From positions 1 to 64,000 of the forward strand of contig NZ_RQVV01000007.1 of NCBI RefSeq assembly GCF_009295515.1: 64,000 nt of DNA, written 5' to 3'. The number at the start of each line of letters is the position of its first letter. The first letter of the stretch is position 1. The position numbers and the translations under genes are program-made. Of this stretch, positions 48,861-57,922 are shown in pieces. The stretch comes from Erwinia endophytica. GTDB taxonomy: Bacteria; Pseudomonadota; Gammaproteobacteria; Enterobacterales; Enterobacteriaceae. The notes beneath the pieces were generated by a model. It had not been told where the DNA came from, searched no databases, and was given only the letters and a program-made list of their open reading frames with translations.

Positions 48861-50339
48861 TTACTCATTATTGTCGTGTTGATGTGCAGGTACAGGGATA
48901 AGATCCACTCGCCTGTTTTGTTGTCGACCTTCTTCAGTCTCATTACTGGCAACAGGATCGCTGGCACCAACGCCCTTAACCAAAAAGTTTGTTAGCGGGA
49001 CGTCTCCATGCTCTACCAGCCAGTCGCGCACAACTTTTGCTCTTTGCTCTGATAGCTGCATATTTAGCTGAGGCGTACCAGTATTATCCGAGTGACCAAC
49101 AATCAGAAAGGTAGTCTGGCGGTTATGGGTCACGGCAGGCAGCAACGCCTGTAATATTTTATCACTGCCCTCATTGAGCTCAGCACGGCCCTGAGCAAAT
49201 AAAGCCACAGGACCTGAAGAGAACAATATGGGTGAAGCCTTATAACGGCTGATAGCGTTATTGATATCAGCCAACATCTTACTGCACCTTGAAAGCCCCA
49301 AAATTTGTAGAAACGGGTTGGCCATACAGCCAGATAAGTTATCGCTGAATTTAGTTAATGAACTGAAAGTATTGCGTTTTTTCTGTAGATAAATATCATC
49401 GATCTGATTGAAGGTTTCGAGCGCTTTTTTCGCTTTAATCAGACGCTGCCCTTCCATCCAGGTTGTTCCTGCCAGGGTAAGCGCCAGCAATACCGCAATT
49501 GCAGCCGGTAACCAGAGACGTCCCCGTTGGGGCTTTTCTGTTACCCGGATAACCGTCTTCACTGCCGGTCGGTAAAGAAGGTCAGGTAGCTGAGGTAAGG
49601 CCAGCGATGAAGCAAGACCGGGATATATTGCAAATCTACTGCCCATCCAGTTTGCCCAGGCTCCATGCCGTACAAATCCCTCACCGTAGTCAGAAATAAG
49701 CATCCCGGTCAGCTTCAGGGATGTCTGGCTAAACAGTGTCTGTAATGACTTCATTACCCCGGTGTCATACAGCCATAATTGCAAGGCATCGATCATGGCA
49801 AAGCGCTGAATAGCGTGATGACCGCCAGACTGGCTGTGCCGTTCCAGCATTGCGCTCAATCTGGTAAATTCACTGTTGAGCGTGGTCTCTTTACGGGTGG
49901 TTATGTCAAATTCTCCGAGCCATATTGCACGGTCGGGATCTTCAACAGAACGCTCCCGGCTCAGTTGCGTATATAGACCCAAGATGCAGGGGAGGGATTC
50001 AGACAGCGGAAGTGCGCTAAACGATGCCTGGCAGTCGGCGATTTGCGCCAGAGTCAGCTCGCGACTTTCCTGCCCATCGGGAAGAAAAGGGAAGAACGCC
50101 ATGATTTTTGTATGCTGGTTAGTTGCATGGACCCGTGGCAAATATTTGTGCAGATCCTCAACATTCGGAGCCAGAATCCAGCGAATGTTCCCATTCTCAG
50201 CCTGATCGTCGAGAGGCTGACGATGAGAAAACCACTTTCTGGCGTATGGACCAATAATGAAAATGGCGACGATTCTTTCCTCTTCCTGATGCATTAAAAG
50301 AGAATGTGGCGTCTTATTTGAGTCGATTGAAGCAGACAT
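48861..50339 (-). CDS. T6SS-associated OmpA-domain protein (TagL-like)
   Basis: This is a 492-residue protein with a long N-terminal cytoplasmic region and one membrane segment at about residues 280-298 (LPAAIAVLLALTLAGTTW). A periplasmic OmpA-like peptidoglycan-binding domain follows at about 375-485 (FLIVGHSDNTGTPQLNMQLS, EQRAKVVRDWLVEHG, EGRQQNRRVDLIPV). Such proteins anchor the T6SS membrane complex to the cell wall as a separate partner of TssL. It starts directly after the tssL stop codon. Confidence 0.85.
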   Translation of the reverse strand: MSASIDSNKTPHSLLMHQEEERIVAIFIIGPYARKWFSHRQPLDDQAENGNIRWILAPNVEDLHKYLPRVHATNQHTKIMAFFPFLPDGQESRELTLAQIADCQASFSALPLSESLPCILGLYTQLSRERSVEDPDRAIWLGEFDITTRKETTLNSEFTRLSAMLERHSQSGGHHAIQRFAMIDALQLWLYDTGVMKSLQTLFSQTSLKLTGMLISDYGEGFVRHGAWANWMGSRFAIYPGLASSLALPQLPDLLYRPAVKTVIRVTEKPQRGRLWLPAAIAVLLALTLAGTTWMEGQRLIKAKKALETFNQIDDIYLQKKRNTFSSLTKFSDNLSGCMANPFLQILGLSRCSKMLADINNAISRYKASPILFSSGPVALFAQGRAELNEGSDKILQALLPAVTHNRQTTFLIVGHSDNTGTPQLNMQLSEQRAKVVRDWLVEHGDVPLTNFLVKGVGASDPVASNETEEGRQQNRRVDLIPVPAHQHDNNE

Positions 50340-50930
50340 TTAATACAAACCATCCAGGTATTTTCTGCAATAAATCCAGAGAGCCAGTAACAGGAAGAGC
50401 ATGGTTCCGGCCTGCCAATAGAATGGGTTTCTCCAGCGGTTACGTGATTTTTCTGGAACAAAAAGAGTGAGTTCTTCTCTTTTTTCCTCTGCAACGCCAA
50501 TGTCCTGAGTTATTTCTGTAACAGGCTCCGGTGCGTAGTGTGATATCAGGGCAATGATTTTCTCGTCGTGCCCAAGAGATTGGAGGATCAATGGAAGTAA
50601 TTGATAAGCATAATGAAAAATATTCTCCTCACTTTTTTTCAAAAAAATATCAAGTCTGTCAGTTAATGAGCCAAACTCCTTGTCATAGCCATAGAAATGA
50701 CGAGTCAGCAAATTTCTTTCCCATGAAATGTTACTGGCATTCAAGTGTAGTGAAATATGCTTATCGAGATAGCTACAGATGATATGGCATAAATCATCAC
50801 TTAGTTGCTCACATTCCCCCTCTGAAATAAGTGCTTTGCTGAATTGTTCAATCAGATTGACCACTTTTAGCTGGAACTCGGCCAGCGAAGGAATTACACC
50901 ATTAAATGACAACAGCGTATCAATACACAT
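50340..50930 (-). CDS. tssL: T6SS membrane-complex protein TssL (DotU/IcmH family)
   Basis: TssL is a C-tail-anchored inner-membrane protein of the T6SS trans-envelope complex. From the ATG at 50930 it is 196 residues: a helical cytoplasmic hook domain (SFNGVIPSLAEFQLKVVNLIEQF, WERNLLTRHFYGYDKEFGSL) and one C-terminal membrane segment (FYWQAGTMLFLLLALWIYC). An ATG 19 codons upstream overlaps the transferase gene and cannot be excluded. It has no fused OmpA domain; that function is in the next gene. Confidence 0.85.
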   Translation of the reverse strand: MCIDTLLSFNGVIPSLAEFQLKVVNLIEQFSKALISEGECEQLSDDLCHIICSYLDKHISLHLNASNISWERNLLTRHFYGYDKEFGSLTDRLDIFLKKSEENIFHYAYQLLPLILQSLGHDEKIIALISHYAPEPVTEITQDIGVAEEKREELTLFVPEKSRNRWRNPFYWQAGTMLFLLLALWIYCRKYLDGLY

Positions 50931-50956
50931 TATTTTGTTATAGTATTTTTCGCTTC

Positions 50957-52291
50957 TCACCAGTCCTGCTCCAAAATTTTTCCCCATCCTTCATTATGAA
51001 TATAAGGACTCACCCTGATAACGCTGGGTTTCAACAACGATGAGGTAATGAAATCCAGTTCGACATCCAGCCCAGATTGATCTTCATCTTCCAGGATGTC
51101 TTTTATCTCATCTGTGCACAGCACTTTCTTTTCAAGAAGCTCATTATTTTTGCTGTAAACACCAATATGCAGCCAGGAAATGTTTTGCATGGGATAGTCG
51201 AGTTCAGATTTGGCAATGGTCAGCGTTTTCTTATTGGCGCTGATCAACCTTTTCCGCCAGTCCTCGCCATTGTGATGAGGGAAATAAGAGCAACGCTGTT
51301 TATTAACCACTTCAGGAAGTACACAACAACGTTTAAAGTCGATGCCAATCATACTTTCGAATTCTTCCAGAGACCGCTTGTCACCCAGAGCATACCGTGG
51401 GTCAATATCACGGCTATCTTCCTCATAACCGAGTAATCTTCTGACTTGTTGCTTGGAGTTTCTATCCCTCTCCCACCATGCTTTATCAATCGAACCGGAT
51501 TTTTTGGCTTCACTATTATGATCTGACCAGACCTTAGTATGGTTTTTTCTGCCGTAAAAATGCCATAGTAAAACTTTATGTGGGTACCAGATGTCATAAC
51601 CGTGGGTAAATGAACGCACAGCCATGGCTATCTCTTCACCTTCGAAGAATATCTGTGGATCGTTTGGGACGTCGGTGACAAATGACCCCTCGGCAAAAAT
51701 AAACCCTCCGGCCAGATAACTTCCTCTTAATGGGGCACTATCTTTGAAATAAATCGAGGTCAGTTGCAATATGTTATCTCTGGAAAAACGACGAAATACC
51801 AGGCGGTTGACGACGTTCTTTTTCGTGCTGTCATCACCCGGTTCGTATCCTGGCGGGTAAGAGGAGAGGACGGGTTTACTGCTTTGCTTTTTTAATTGAG
51901 TTAGCATCGAGACCATCTCTTTATCCCAGTTTTTAATAAACCGACAATGAGAGTCAATCTGCAGGAAATAGTCTTCTTCGTTATAGAGTTTTTCGCAAAG
52001 ACTCCTTGCCCAGCAAACCCCCTGGCTGAGGAAGTAATGTACATTCAGGATCTGAATGTGGGCACCATGATAGTTGAAAATATATAAATCATGATCACCC
52101 TGCTGCTGCTGCTCATTCAATAGCATCCCTTCCTTCAGAAAAAGCGCTATATCCCCATCATCCTGCCAGCATACGGCAATGTTGAGTGAGTACAAACCCG
52201 AAGAGTGTTTGATAATATCATTCAACGTCGGAATGAGTTCAGCGTCCCGATAGCTGGCAATACTCACAAATATTCCAGGTTTTATGTCCAT
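50957..52291 (-). CDS. GlcNAc-transferase-like glycosyltransferase (PF11397/GT60-like)
   Basis: This 444-residue cytoplasmic protein has an N-terminal GT-A domain. It begins IFVSIASYRDAELIPTLNDI, the hallmark of the family related to Dictyostelium Skp1 polypeptide GlcNAc-transferase. The metal-binding DxH/DxD position is Asp113-Ser-His115 (FLQIDSHCRF). GSYLAGGFIFAEGSF and IFFEGEEIAMAVRSFTHGYD complete the nucleotide-sugar and acceptor pocket. About 130 C-terminal residues are not recognised. In this operon it follows the adhesin gene by 43 bases and precedes tssL. Its acceptor is unknown; a cytoplasmic protein of the cluster is plausible. Confidence 0.78.
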   Translation of the reverse strand: MDIKPGIFVSIASYRDAELIPTLNDIIKHSSGLYSLNIAVCWQDDGDIALFLKEGMLLNEQQQQGDHDLYIFNYHGAHIQILNVHYFLSQGVCWARSLCEKLYNEEDYFLQIDSHCRFIKNWDKEMVSMLTQLKKQSSKPVLSSYPPGYEPGDDSTKKNVVNRLVFRRFSRDNILQLTSIYFKDSAPLRGSYLAGGFIFAEGSFVTDVPNDPQIFFEGEEIAMAVRSFTHGYDIWYPHKVLLWHFYGRKNHTKVWSDHNSEAKKSGSIDKAWWERDRNSKQQVRRLLGYEEDSRDIDPRYALGDKRSLEEFESMIGIDFKRCCVLPEVVNKQRCSYFPHHNGEDWRKRLISANKKTLTIAKSELDYPMQNISWLHIGVYSKNNELLEKKVLCTDEIKDILEDEDQSGLDVELDFITSSLLKPSVIRVSPYIHNEGWGKILEQDW

Positions 52292-52334
52292 ATACTAACC
52301 CTTATATCTGAATTGACATAGCGTAATTGGCCTG

Positions 52335-53327
52335 TCAATTAATATCTAAAACAATTTCAGCCTTAGCAGTAAATGTCCCATTTTGTGGACGAGAAGAGCC
52401 AGTGCTGGTATTAATTAACTTCGCTCTCCAGTTGAATTTTGCGGCACTATTGGTGCTAGTTGACGCTATTTTTTCCAGAATAGAACCATCAACGTTAATG
52501 ACGCTGCCACTGTTGCTTAGTATCTGAATGCCAAGATTATCCGTATTACCATCTGCATCTGTTACTTTTATGTAGGTTGCATCTGAAGACGGCGTAGTGG
52601 TGGTAATGCTTGCGGTAGTAGAATAGGAGCCATAATCTGTTTTACAGGTCAGGCTGAAGTCCAGATTGCGTTCCACGCCTGCATCCACCATGGCGGGTGT
52701 CACGGTATTAAAATCGATGATTTTGGTATTTTCGACAGTACATGCTGGCGTGCTGATTATCTTTATCTGGTTAATAAAAAGTGACACTGGACGAACTGAG
52801 TCAGCCCCTAACCATTCATAACCCAGGGTGCCGGAATCAAGCACAATATCCCCTGTTGGATCGGAAAGCGTCAGGGTATCGTCCACTTTATAGAACCGTA
52901 TTCGATAATAACTTCCTGCTACCCAGTCCCATGTCCCTTTGTTTTCACCATTGGAAAATGTCAATGTGTAATTAATAGGGTAATAGCCGAAAGTGGCGCT
53001 ATCCGGAACATAAATATGTAATTTTACTCCGATACCAGGAATATTAGTTTTGTATAATCTTGTCGCTACTTCCTCTCCCAAGCCGATCAGTGCTCTGCCT
53101 GCGGCCAGACCACTAACACACTCATCATATCCGATGGCACTACCCAGTGATGAAGTAGTGAAGGTAGCAATAGGGTTTGATAAATCAGTAACGGCATCAG
53201 CACTAATAGTAATGGTCTGAGCAGGAAGGCTTAATATTGTTGGTGTTCCCCTTGCCAGGGTACAATCTGCCGCTGCATTGCTTGCGATTAATCCGCTCAG
53301 TGATAAGAATATAACCTTCCTTAGCAT
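52335..53327 (-). CDS. Fimbrial tip adhesin-like protein (two-domain, FimH-type)
   Basis: This 330-residue exported protein has a signal peptide (MLRKVIFLSLSGLIASNAAA, then DCTLARG). An N-terminal receptor-binding-like domain (to about residue 205) is followed by a C-terminal pilin domain beginning PACTVENTKIIDFNTVTPAM. The second cysteine is in FSLTCKTDYG, and the closing strand is GTFTAKAEIVLDIN. This is the layout of chaperone-usher tip adhesins. It is rich in Thr/Ser (TTASITTTTPSSDATY). It lies 5 bases after tssA on the minus strand, about 7 kb from and opposite to the fimbrial operon. Confidence 0.85.
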   Translation of the reverse strand: MLRKVIFLSLSGLIASNAAADCTLARGTPTILSLPAQTITISADAVTDLSNPIATFTTSSLGSAIGYDECVSGLAAGRALIGLGEEVATRLYKTNIPGIGVKLHIYVPDSATFGYYPINYTLTFSNGENKGTWDWVAGSYYRIRFYKVDDTLTLSDPTGDIVLDSGTLGYEWLGADSVRPVSLFINQIKIISTPACTVENTKIIDFNTVTPAMVDAGVERNLDFSLTCKTDYGSYSTTASITTTTPSSDATYIKVTDADGNTDNLGIQILSNSGSVINVDGSILEKIASTSTNSAAKFNWRAKLINTSTGSSRPQNGTFTAKAEIVLDIN

Positions 53328-53332
53328 GTATA

Positions 53333-54400
53333 TTATTCCTTGTCTGGATCTATTTTTTCTATCATATCGGGTGGTAATATTTTCAATAATTCTGAAAAAC
53401 GCTTACCTACAGTTGATTCCGCAAACGCTAATAGAGGGATTACCGGGCTACTGGGTTCCATTTTTGTGAACCATGTACGAATCTCTCTGAGCTTTGATAA
53501 TGCATCAGAGCGATTCTCTATTGTTTTTTGTACCTCAATTCGCTGAGGAGAAGTGACCGGAGCGTCATGGCTCACAATAGCGTTAACAGGTGAGGTTTCT
53601 GCTGGTTCTGTTTCTGTTTCTGGTTCCGATCCACTTTCCACTGGCACAATATCCTGTGGTGCAGAGGACTGATATGATGTGGTGACAAATAAGTTCAGCA
53701 GAGACGTCAGCCGTGAGAAGTCAGGCGTATCATGGCCTAATGAGTCTCTGAGATGATCCTTTATCTCCGCAAGACAGGCCCAGGCTTCCCGCAGAGAATG
53801 AATAGTTTTGTCTTCGCGCTCATCCCATTCATATAATAGTGCGGTGACGGTGGCTTCGGGTAGTGCACCTTCTTCACGCGGGGAAGCATTGGCTTTTTCA
53901 AATTCTTTAATGGTGATTTGTAAGCCTGCCGCCTTTGGCAGTGTCTGATTTCTGATATCGGTGAGCAGACCGCTAACATCTTCCATCTCCGATAGCGCAT
54001 TGGCTCGCATTAACGGGTCAAATTCACCATCCTCCAGTAACTGAGGATGTATATCAACCGGGAAAGCGATAAGCAAATGGTGCAGGGCCTGCAGGCCTTC
54101 ATTGATCGCCATCAGGCCTATTTGCCTGGTGCGACAGCGTATCAGAGCGATGACCAGACGGATATCCTTGCTTTTTTGCAGCAGTGCCAGACATTCCCGT
54201 TCTATCTCGGCCCAGTTCACAGGTTCAGCTGCCTCAACAAAGTTGCCATATTCCACATCCAGTCTGGGCTGTAACTTTGATTGCAGCATAATAAACCCGG
54301 CGTCGTATTCCAGGTTCTCCCCGCAAGGCCACTCTCCTGGAATAGGATCGAGCAGGTGTTGATAATAACTACTGAGTTTCGTGGTATGTATTTCAGCCAC
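53333..54400 (-). CDS. tssA: T6SS protein TssA (ImpA N-terminal domain, short form)
   Basis: TssA caps and primes T6SS sheath assembly. A GTG at 54400, preceded by AGGAAAAGGG, is the best start and gives 355 residues; the ATG 35 codons upstream overlaps tssG and lacks homology. The ImpA_N signature is present near the start (LLDPIPGEWPCGENLEYD), as is ALIRCRTRQIGLMAINEGL. A Glu/Pro/Thr-rich linker leads to a short C-terminal domain (SDALSKLREIRTWF, SPVIPLLAFAES). It is a short TssA form compared with the roughly 500-residue EAEC protein. Confidence 0.85.
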   Translation of the reverse strand: MAEIHTTKLSSYYQHLLDPIPGEWPCGENLEYDAGFIMLQSKLQPRLDVEYGNFVEAAEPVNWAEIERECLALLQKSKDIRLVIALIRCRTRQIGLMAINEGLQALHHLLIAFPVDIHPQLLEDGEFDPLMRANALSEMEDVSGLLTDIRNQTLPKAAGLQITIKEFEKANASPREEGALPEATVTALLYEWDEREDKTIHSLREAWACLAEIKDHLRDSLGHDTPDFSRLTSLLNLFVTTSYQSSAPQDIVPVESGSEPETETEPAETSPVNAIVSHDAPVTSPQRIEVQKTIENRSDALSKLREIRTWFTKMEPSSPVIPLLAFAESTVGKRFSELLKILPPDMIEKIDPDKE

Positions 54401-54470
54401 GGTAATATCCCTTTTCCTGAAAATTTGGCTGTTAACGGCCTTTCCCTGCTCACTCAACGCGTGAACGTAT

Positions 54471-55508
54471 TTACTGCAGTGCTCCCTGGTACAATTCAGG
54501 CTCAAAGCTCATCCCGTAGATGGGAATATCGGTTTCAGCTCTTTCCAGCCAGGTGGCATATCCTAGTTGATGCTCGCCACTTAACGTGGCATGTGGCACC
54601 TCACTGGCCGCCAGCACCAACTGAGTATCCCAGGCATATTCAAAGCCAATAAAGTTTCGCACCCATTCCCGTAATACCGGTAGATCCTGCCCCCACGGGC
54701 TGAAACGGATATATTGCTGCAGCGTCAGAGGGCCAAGAATAAGTTTAAATTTATGCTGCCGGTCTTTAACCGTATCACCCAGTATTGCGCCATCGCCCAG
54801 TAACATGGCACAGTCAGCCGCGCCAAGGATGGATTGATCTTTAGGAGAGAGAAAAATCCACTGGCTGGCGAATTCCTCCATTCGTGCCGGAACTTCAAAG
54901 TAGTATTGCAATGCACCGAGTAGGCCTTCCGGATTACGTGCTTCACGAATCAAATGGGCGGAAGAAGCGAGGCGGGCATGTGTTGGCAAAATCTTACTAT
55001 CCAGCTCCTGCGGATCCATGCCGACCAGGCTGGCGATGTAAAAAGAGAATCGCTCATCATCTGCGCGATCCAGTGATGCAGTATCCTGTGCGACAAACCA
55101 TGCCCGATAAAATAAAGAGAGGGCTCGATGATGAAAAATATCCAGAAAATCAACCATTGTATGGTCATTCAGTTCTGAACGTGAGTAGATCAGCTCCGAC
55201 AGATTCAGTGGCATCGCGCCCTGAGGTCCCCAGACACCAAGACCAAAAAGTTGCAGCCTGGCTCTGCCATCCTCAATGCCAATACGCGCAATCTCGCGGG
55301 GTGAAAACGCCATTGTGGCAGCCTGGCCGATACGATATTTTTCCTGAGAAGGCAACGCTGCCATACCGGGGTGGGGCGTCGACTGATGTTTGGCAGCAAT
55401 AGCCCGCATGACGCTGATAAAACCCGCATCCCAGGGGCGATCTTCATTAAACCAGGCATCCAATGTTGATAATGAATGCGCCATATCCACCGATTTTTCA
55501 GACATCAC
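54471..55508 (-). CDS. tssG: T6SS baseplate protein TssG
   Basis: TssG is a wedge component of the T6SS baseplate, bound to TssF. The 345 residues carry the family pattern: the opening WDAGFISVMRAIAA, the core LQLFGLGVWGPQGAMPLNLSE, HHRALSLFYRAWF and the C-terminal YIRFSPWGQDLPVLREWVRN. It overlaps the end of tssF by 4 bases (ATGA), the usual tssF-tssG coupling. Confidence 0.92.
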   Translation of the reverse strand: MMSEKSVDMAHSLSTLDAWFNEDRPWDAGFISVMRAIAAKHQSTPHPGMAALPSQEKYRIGQAATMAFSPREIARIGIEDGRARLQLFGLGVWGPQGAMPLNLSELIYSRSELNDHTMVDFLDIFHHRALSLFYRAWFVAQDTASLDRADDERFSFYIASLVGMDPQELDSKILPTHARLASSAHLIREARNPEGLLGALQYYFEVPARMEEFASQWIFLSPKDQSILGAADCAMLLGDGAILGDTVKDRQHKFKLILGPLTLQQYIRFSPWGQDLPVLREWVRNFIGFEYAWDTQLVLAASEVPHATLSGEHQLGYATWLERAETDIPIYGMSFEPELYQGALQ

Positions 55509-57382
55509 AGCGCCCCTCTTTTACCTGGACGTCCCTGCCAGCTTGCTATTGGCCCTCTTTGCATTGAGTGCAGTTCGGTTTCAGTAAAGATATTGATGGC
55601 TGCGTGACGAGATAAATAGTTTTCCATGATCAATCCGAACAAATAGGGACTGATACCTGAAAAACCGTCTTCGTCTACGGTCAACGTACAGCGGACTCCC
55701 CGGCCATAGACCAGCAGTCCATCGCCAGGCAGGCGGCGGGTGATTGGTTCGCTTTTGCAACCAATAAGACTGTTAACCTGGGCGTTTGACTCATGGTCCG
55801 AACTGTTCAAAAACAGACGAAGCATGTTGCGCAGGGATTCTCCGCCTAATCCGTGTTCCATATCTGACAGCGGCAAATAGTTAAAACTTAGCTGACGGAT
55901 CAGACGCCAGGCGGATTCACCAAGAGCGAATGGCGCTCGTGGCGCACTGGGCTGGCAAATAAAGGCGGCCCCCAGAATTGGAACCGCGTCGGCCATGGAG
56001 AGATCAAAGCTGCCGCTTCTTGTGATCAGACGAGGAAGGTCCCTGTTTGTGACCATGGCTTCGACAGAAAGATATCTGATGTGATCGGCATACGGCGCTT
56101 CCTGTTGGTCAACCAATGAGATGAATACTTCAGTACCCAGATAGGGCGTCCTGGTATCGTACTTTCTTTTGGTTTCTTCTTTGATCCTTGCCTCACGCTG
56201 GATGGAGAAGTAGCGGCCAAAATTGCTGTAGTCGCAGTATCGTGTCTGATAAAGCGGATTAAAGGTAACTTCTTCGCTTTTTTCTGCCTGCTGACCCAGG
56301 ACTTTATTAACCGAGAATATTTCAAAATCCATAGGCTTGCTGCGCTCAGGAACAACATGGAAAGCATTAAGCGCTCTGTTAACTTCTATCCTGTCAACCA
56401 CCTTAGGAAAGAGATTAATTACCGGGGTGCAAAACAATAGAAATTTCGATGAATCGACATGGCCAATCAGCTCTTGTGGCAGGCGTTCTAACAGAACAAT
56501 GAGCTCGGCTTCATTAGTGTGATTGTGCCGCAGTCCTTGTGCCAATTGGGTTAGCGTAAAGAAATAAAAACGTTGGCGGCAGGCAAAATATTCATGGATT
56601 AAATTGTGTCCATGGAACATGTTCCATGCCAGGGGAAGCAGTGTCTGGTCGGGTTTCAGCCCCTCAAAGGCCAGAGGTTGCTGACTGATGACCACATCCT
56701 GTGCTTCCGACCCACCCGCGCGTACGATCATTGCTACGTTGCTGGTATGCATTAACTCGAAAATATGGGAGACAACACTTTCATCGCCATCAATATAAAG
56801 CGGTAAGTCATCAAGGCCATTTAGTTGAGAAAATATTTTGTCACCCTGCAACTTCAGTTTTATACGCAGTGCGCCTTTAAGTTTTGCTGACGGAATACGA
56901 TACTTTTCCAGGTTCGGCAGATCGGGAGGAATCGAAGTCAAACGGGCTTCGGTTATTTCTATCGGCCAAAGTGTGACGTCCTGACCATTACGAAATTCGC
57001 AGCGAGAGTTTTCACCGGGTAAAATTTGGGTGTGAAACGCACTGCCTTTGGGAACCCGATAGCCTTGAGTCAGATCGCCTTCTTTCAGGTTGGGTGTTAG
57101 CTGAACCACACCCATTGATGGCGTCGGTGAATTATAATTTGGATAGACGATATCTAGCAGTCGCTGGGTGAATTTAGGGAATTCAGCATCCAGTTTTATC
57201 TGCGTCCTGGCGGATAAAAAGCAAAATGCCTCAATCAGACGCTCGACATAGGGATCGGCAACTTCGATTCCATGCATACCCAAACGGGCGGCAATTTTAG
57301 GATGTTTATCAGCGAACTCACGTGACATTTCTTTCATAAAGGTGAGTTCATGATTATAATAATCAAGAAATTTATGATCCAC
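55505..57382 (-). CDS. tssF: T6SS baseplate protein TssF
   Basis: TssF is the major T6SS baseplate wedge protein. The 625 residues start with the diagnostic FLDYYNHELTFMKEMSREF and continue with EVADPYVERLIEAFCFL. Later blocks such as FHVVPERSKPMDFEI, SQQPLAFEGL and GDGLLVYGRGVRCTLTVDE are conserved. It is the first gene of the minus-strand operon, although tssE normally precedes it. The 540-base divergent gap to clpV contains its promoter. Confidence 0.94.
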   Translation of the reverse strand: MDHKFLDYYNHELTFMKEMSREFADKHPKIAARLGMHGIEVADPYVERLIEAFCFLSARTQIKLDAEFPKFTQRLLDIVYPNYNSPTPSMGVVQLTPNLKEGDLTQGYRVPKGSAFHTQILPGENSRCEFRNGQDVTLWPIEITEARLTSIPPDLPNLEKYRIPSAKLKGALRIKLKLQGDKIFSQLNGLDDLPLYIDGDESVVSHIFELMHTSNVAMIVRAGGSEAQDVVISQQPLAFEGLKPDQTLLPLAWNMFHGHNLIHEYFACRQRFYFFTLTQLAQGLRHNHTNEAELIVLLERLPQELIGHVDSSKFLLFCTPVINLFPKVVDRIEVNRALNAFHVVPERSKPMDFEIFSVNKVLGQQAEKSEEVTFNPLYQTRYCDYSNFGRYFSIQREARIKEETKRKYDTRTPYLGTEVFISLVDQQEAPYADHIRYLSVEAMVTNRDLPRLITRSGSFDLSMADAVPILGAAFICQPSAPRAPFALGESAWRLIRQLSFNYLPLSDMEHGLGGESLRNMLRLFLNSSDHESNAQVNSLIGCKSEPITRRLPGDGLLVYGRGVRCTLTVDEDGFSGISPYLFGLIMENYLSRHAAINIFTETELHSMQRGPIASWQGRPGKRGAL

Positions 57383-57922
57383 CTGTATACCCCATTAATT
57401 CCATTTTTATCACTCTTAAATTTTTTTGGGATTTTCAGTTCAGAATAAAACGATTCCTTCGATAGCCAGAACAGTAGGACAAATCATCCAATGGCCGTAA
57501 AATGTCCTTCCCTGAAAGTATCCTGGTGGGTAAGCCATCGGTGCTTATTTCATCATGGAAAGTGTCTGATGGGAATAAAACAGTGATGTACATTGCATCC
57601 GACATTTCCACTGAATCATGTTCATCCCTCCCTTAATTTGTATTTTATCCTTATATCATGATGATTCTGATGACTCAAATCTGAAGGTTTATATATTTAT
57701 GTTTTTTTTGGCATCTTATCTCTATACTCTATTAAAAAATCTTTGATAATAACGATTTAAGTATGGCGCGATGATGAAATTAGGAATTTGTCCCGGTCTG
57801 TAATCCTAAAATTAGGTCTGAATGTGTTCTGTGCTTTGTGTTTCTATATCACCAAATCTAGAATAGCGCCAAAGGACGGATATGTCTGTAAATAAAAAGC
57901 CCAAAGGGATTGAACTATAATT
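57383..57922. promoter_or_regulatory. Divergent promoter region between tssF and clpV
   Basis: These 540 bases are AT-rich with no supported gene. They must serve both divergent T6SS transcripts. I looked for a sigma-54 -24/-12 site (TGGC-N-TTGC) and found none convincing. Stretches such as TATATATTTATG near 57690 could supply -10 elements, but no promoter can be fixed by eye. Confidence 0.45.

Noticed and set aside
57383-57922. Possible sigma-54 promoter for the T6SS genes
   Set aside because: TTTTGGCATCTTATCTC near 57707 has a -24-like part but lacks the GC doublet at -12.
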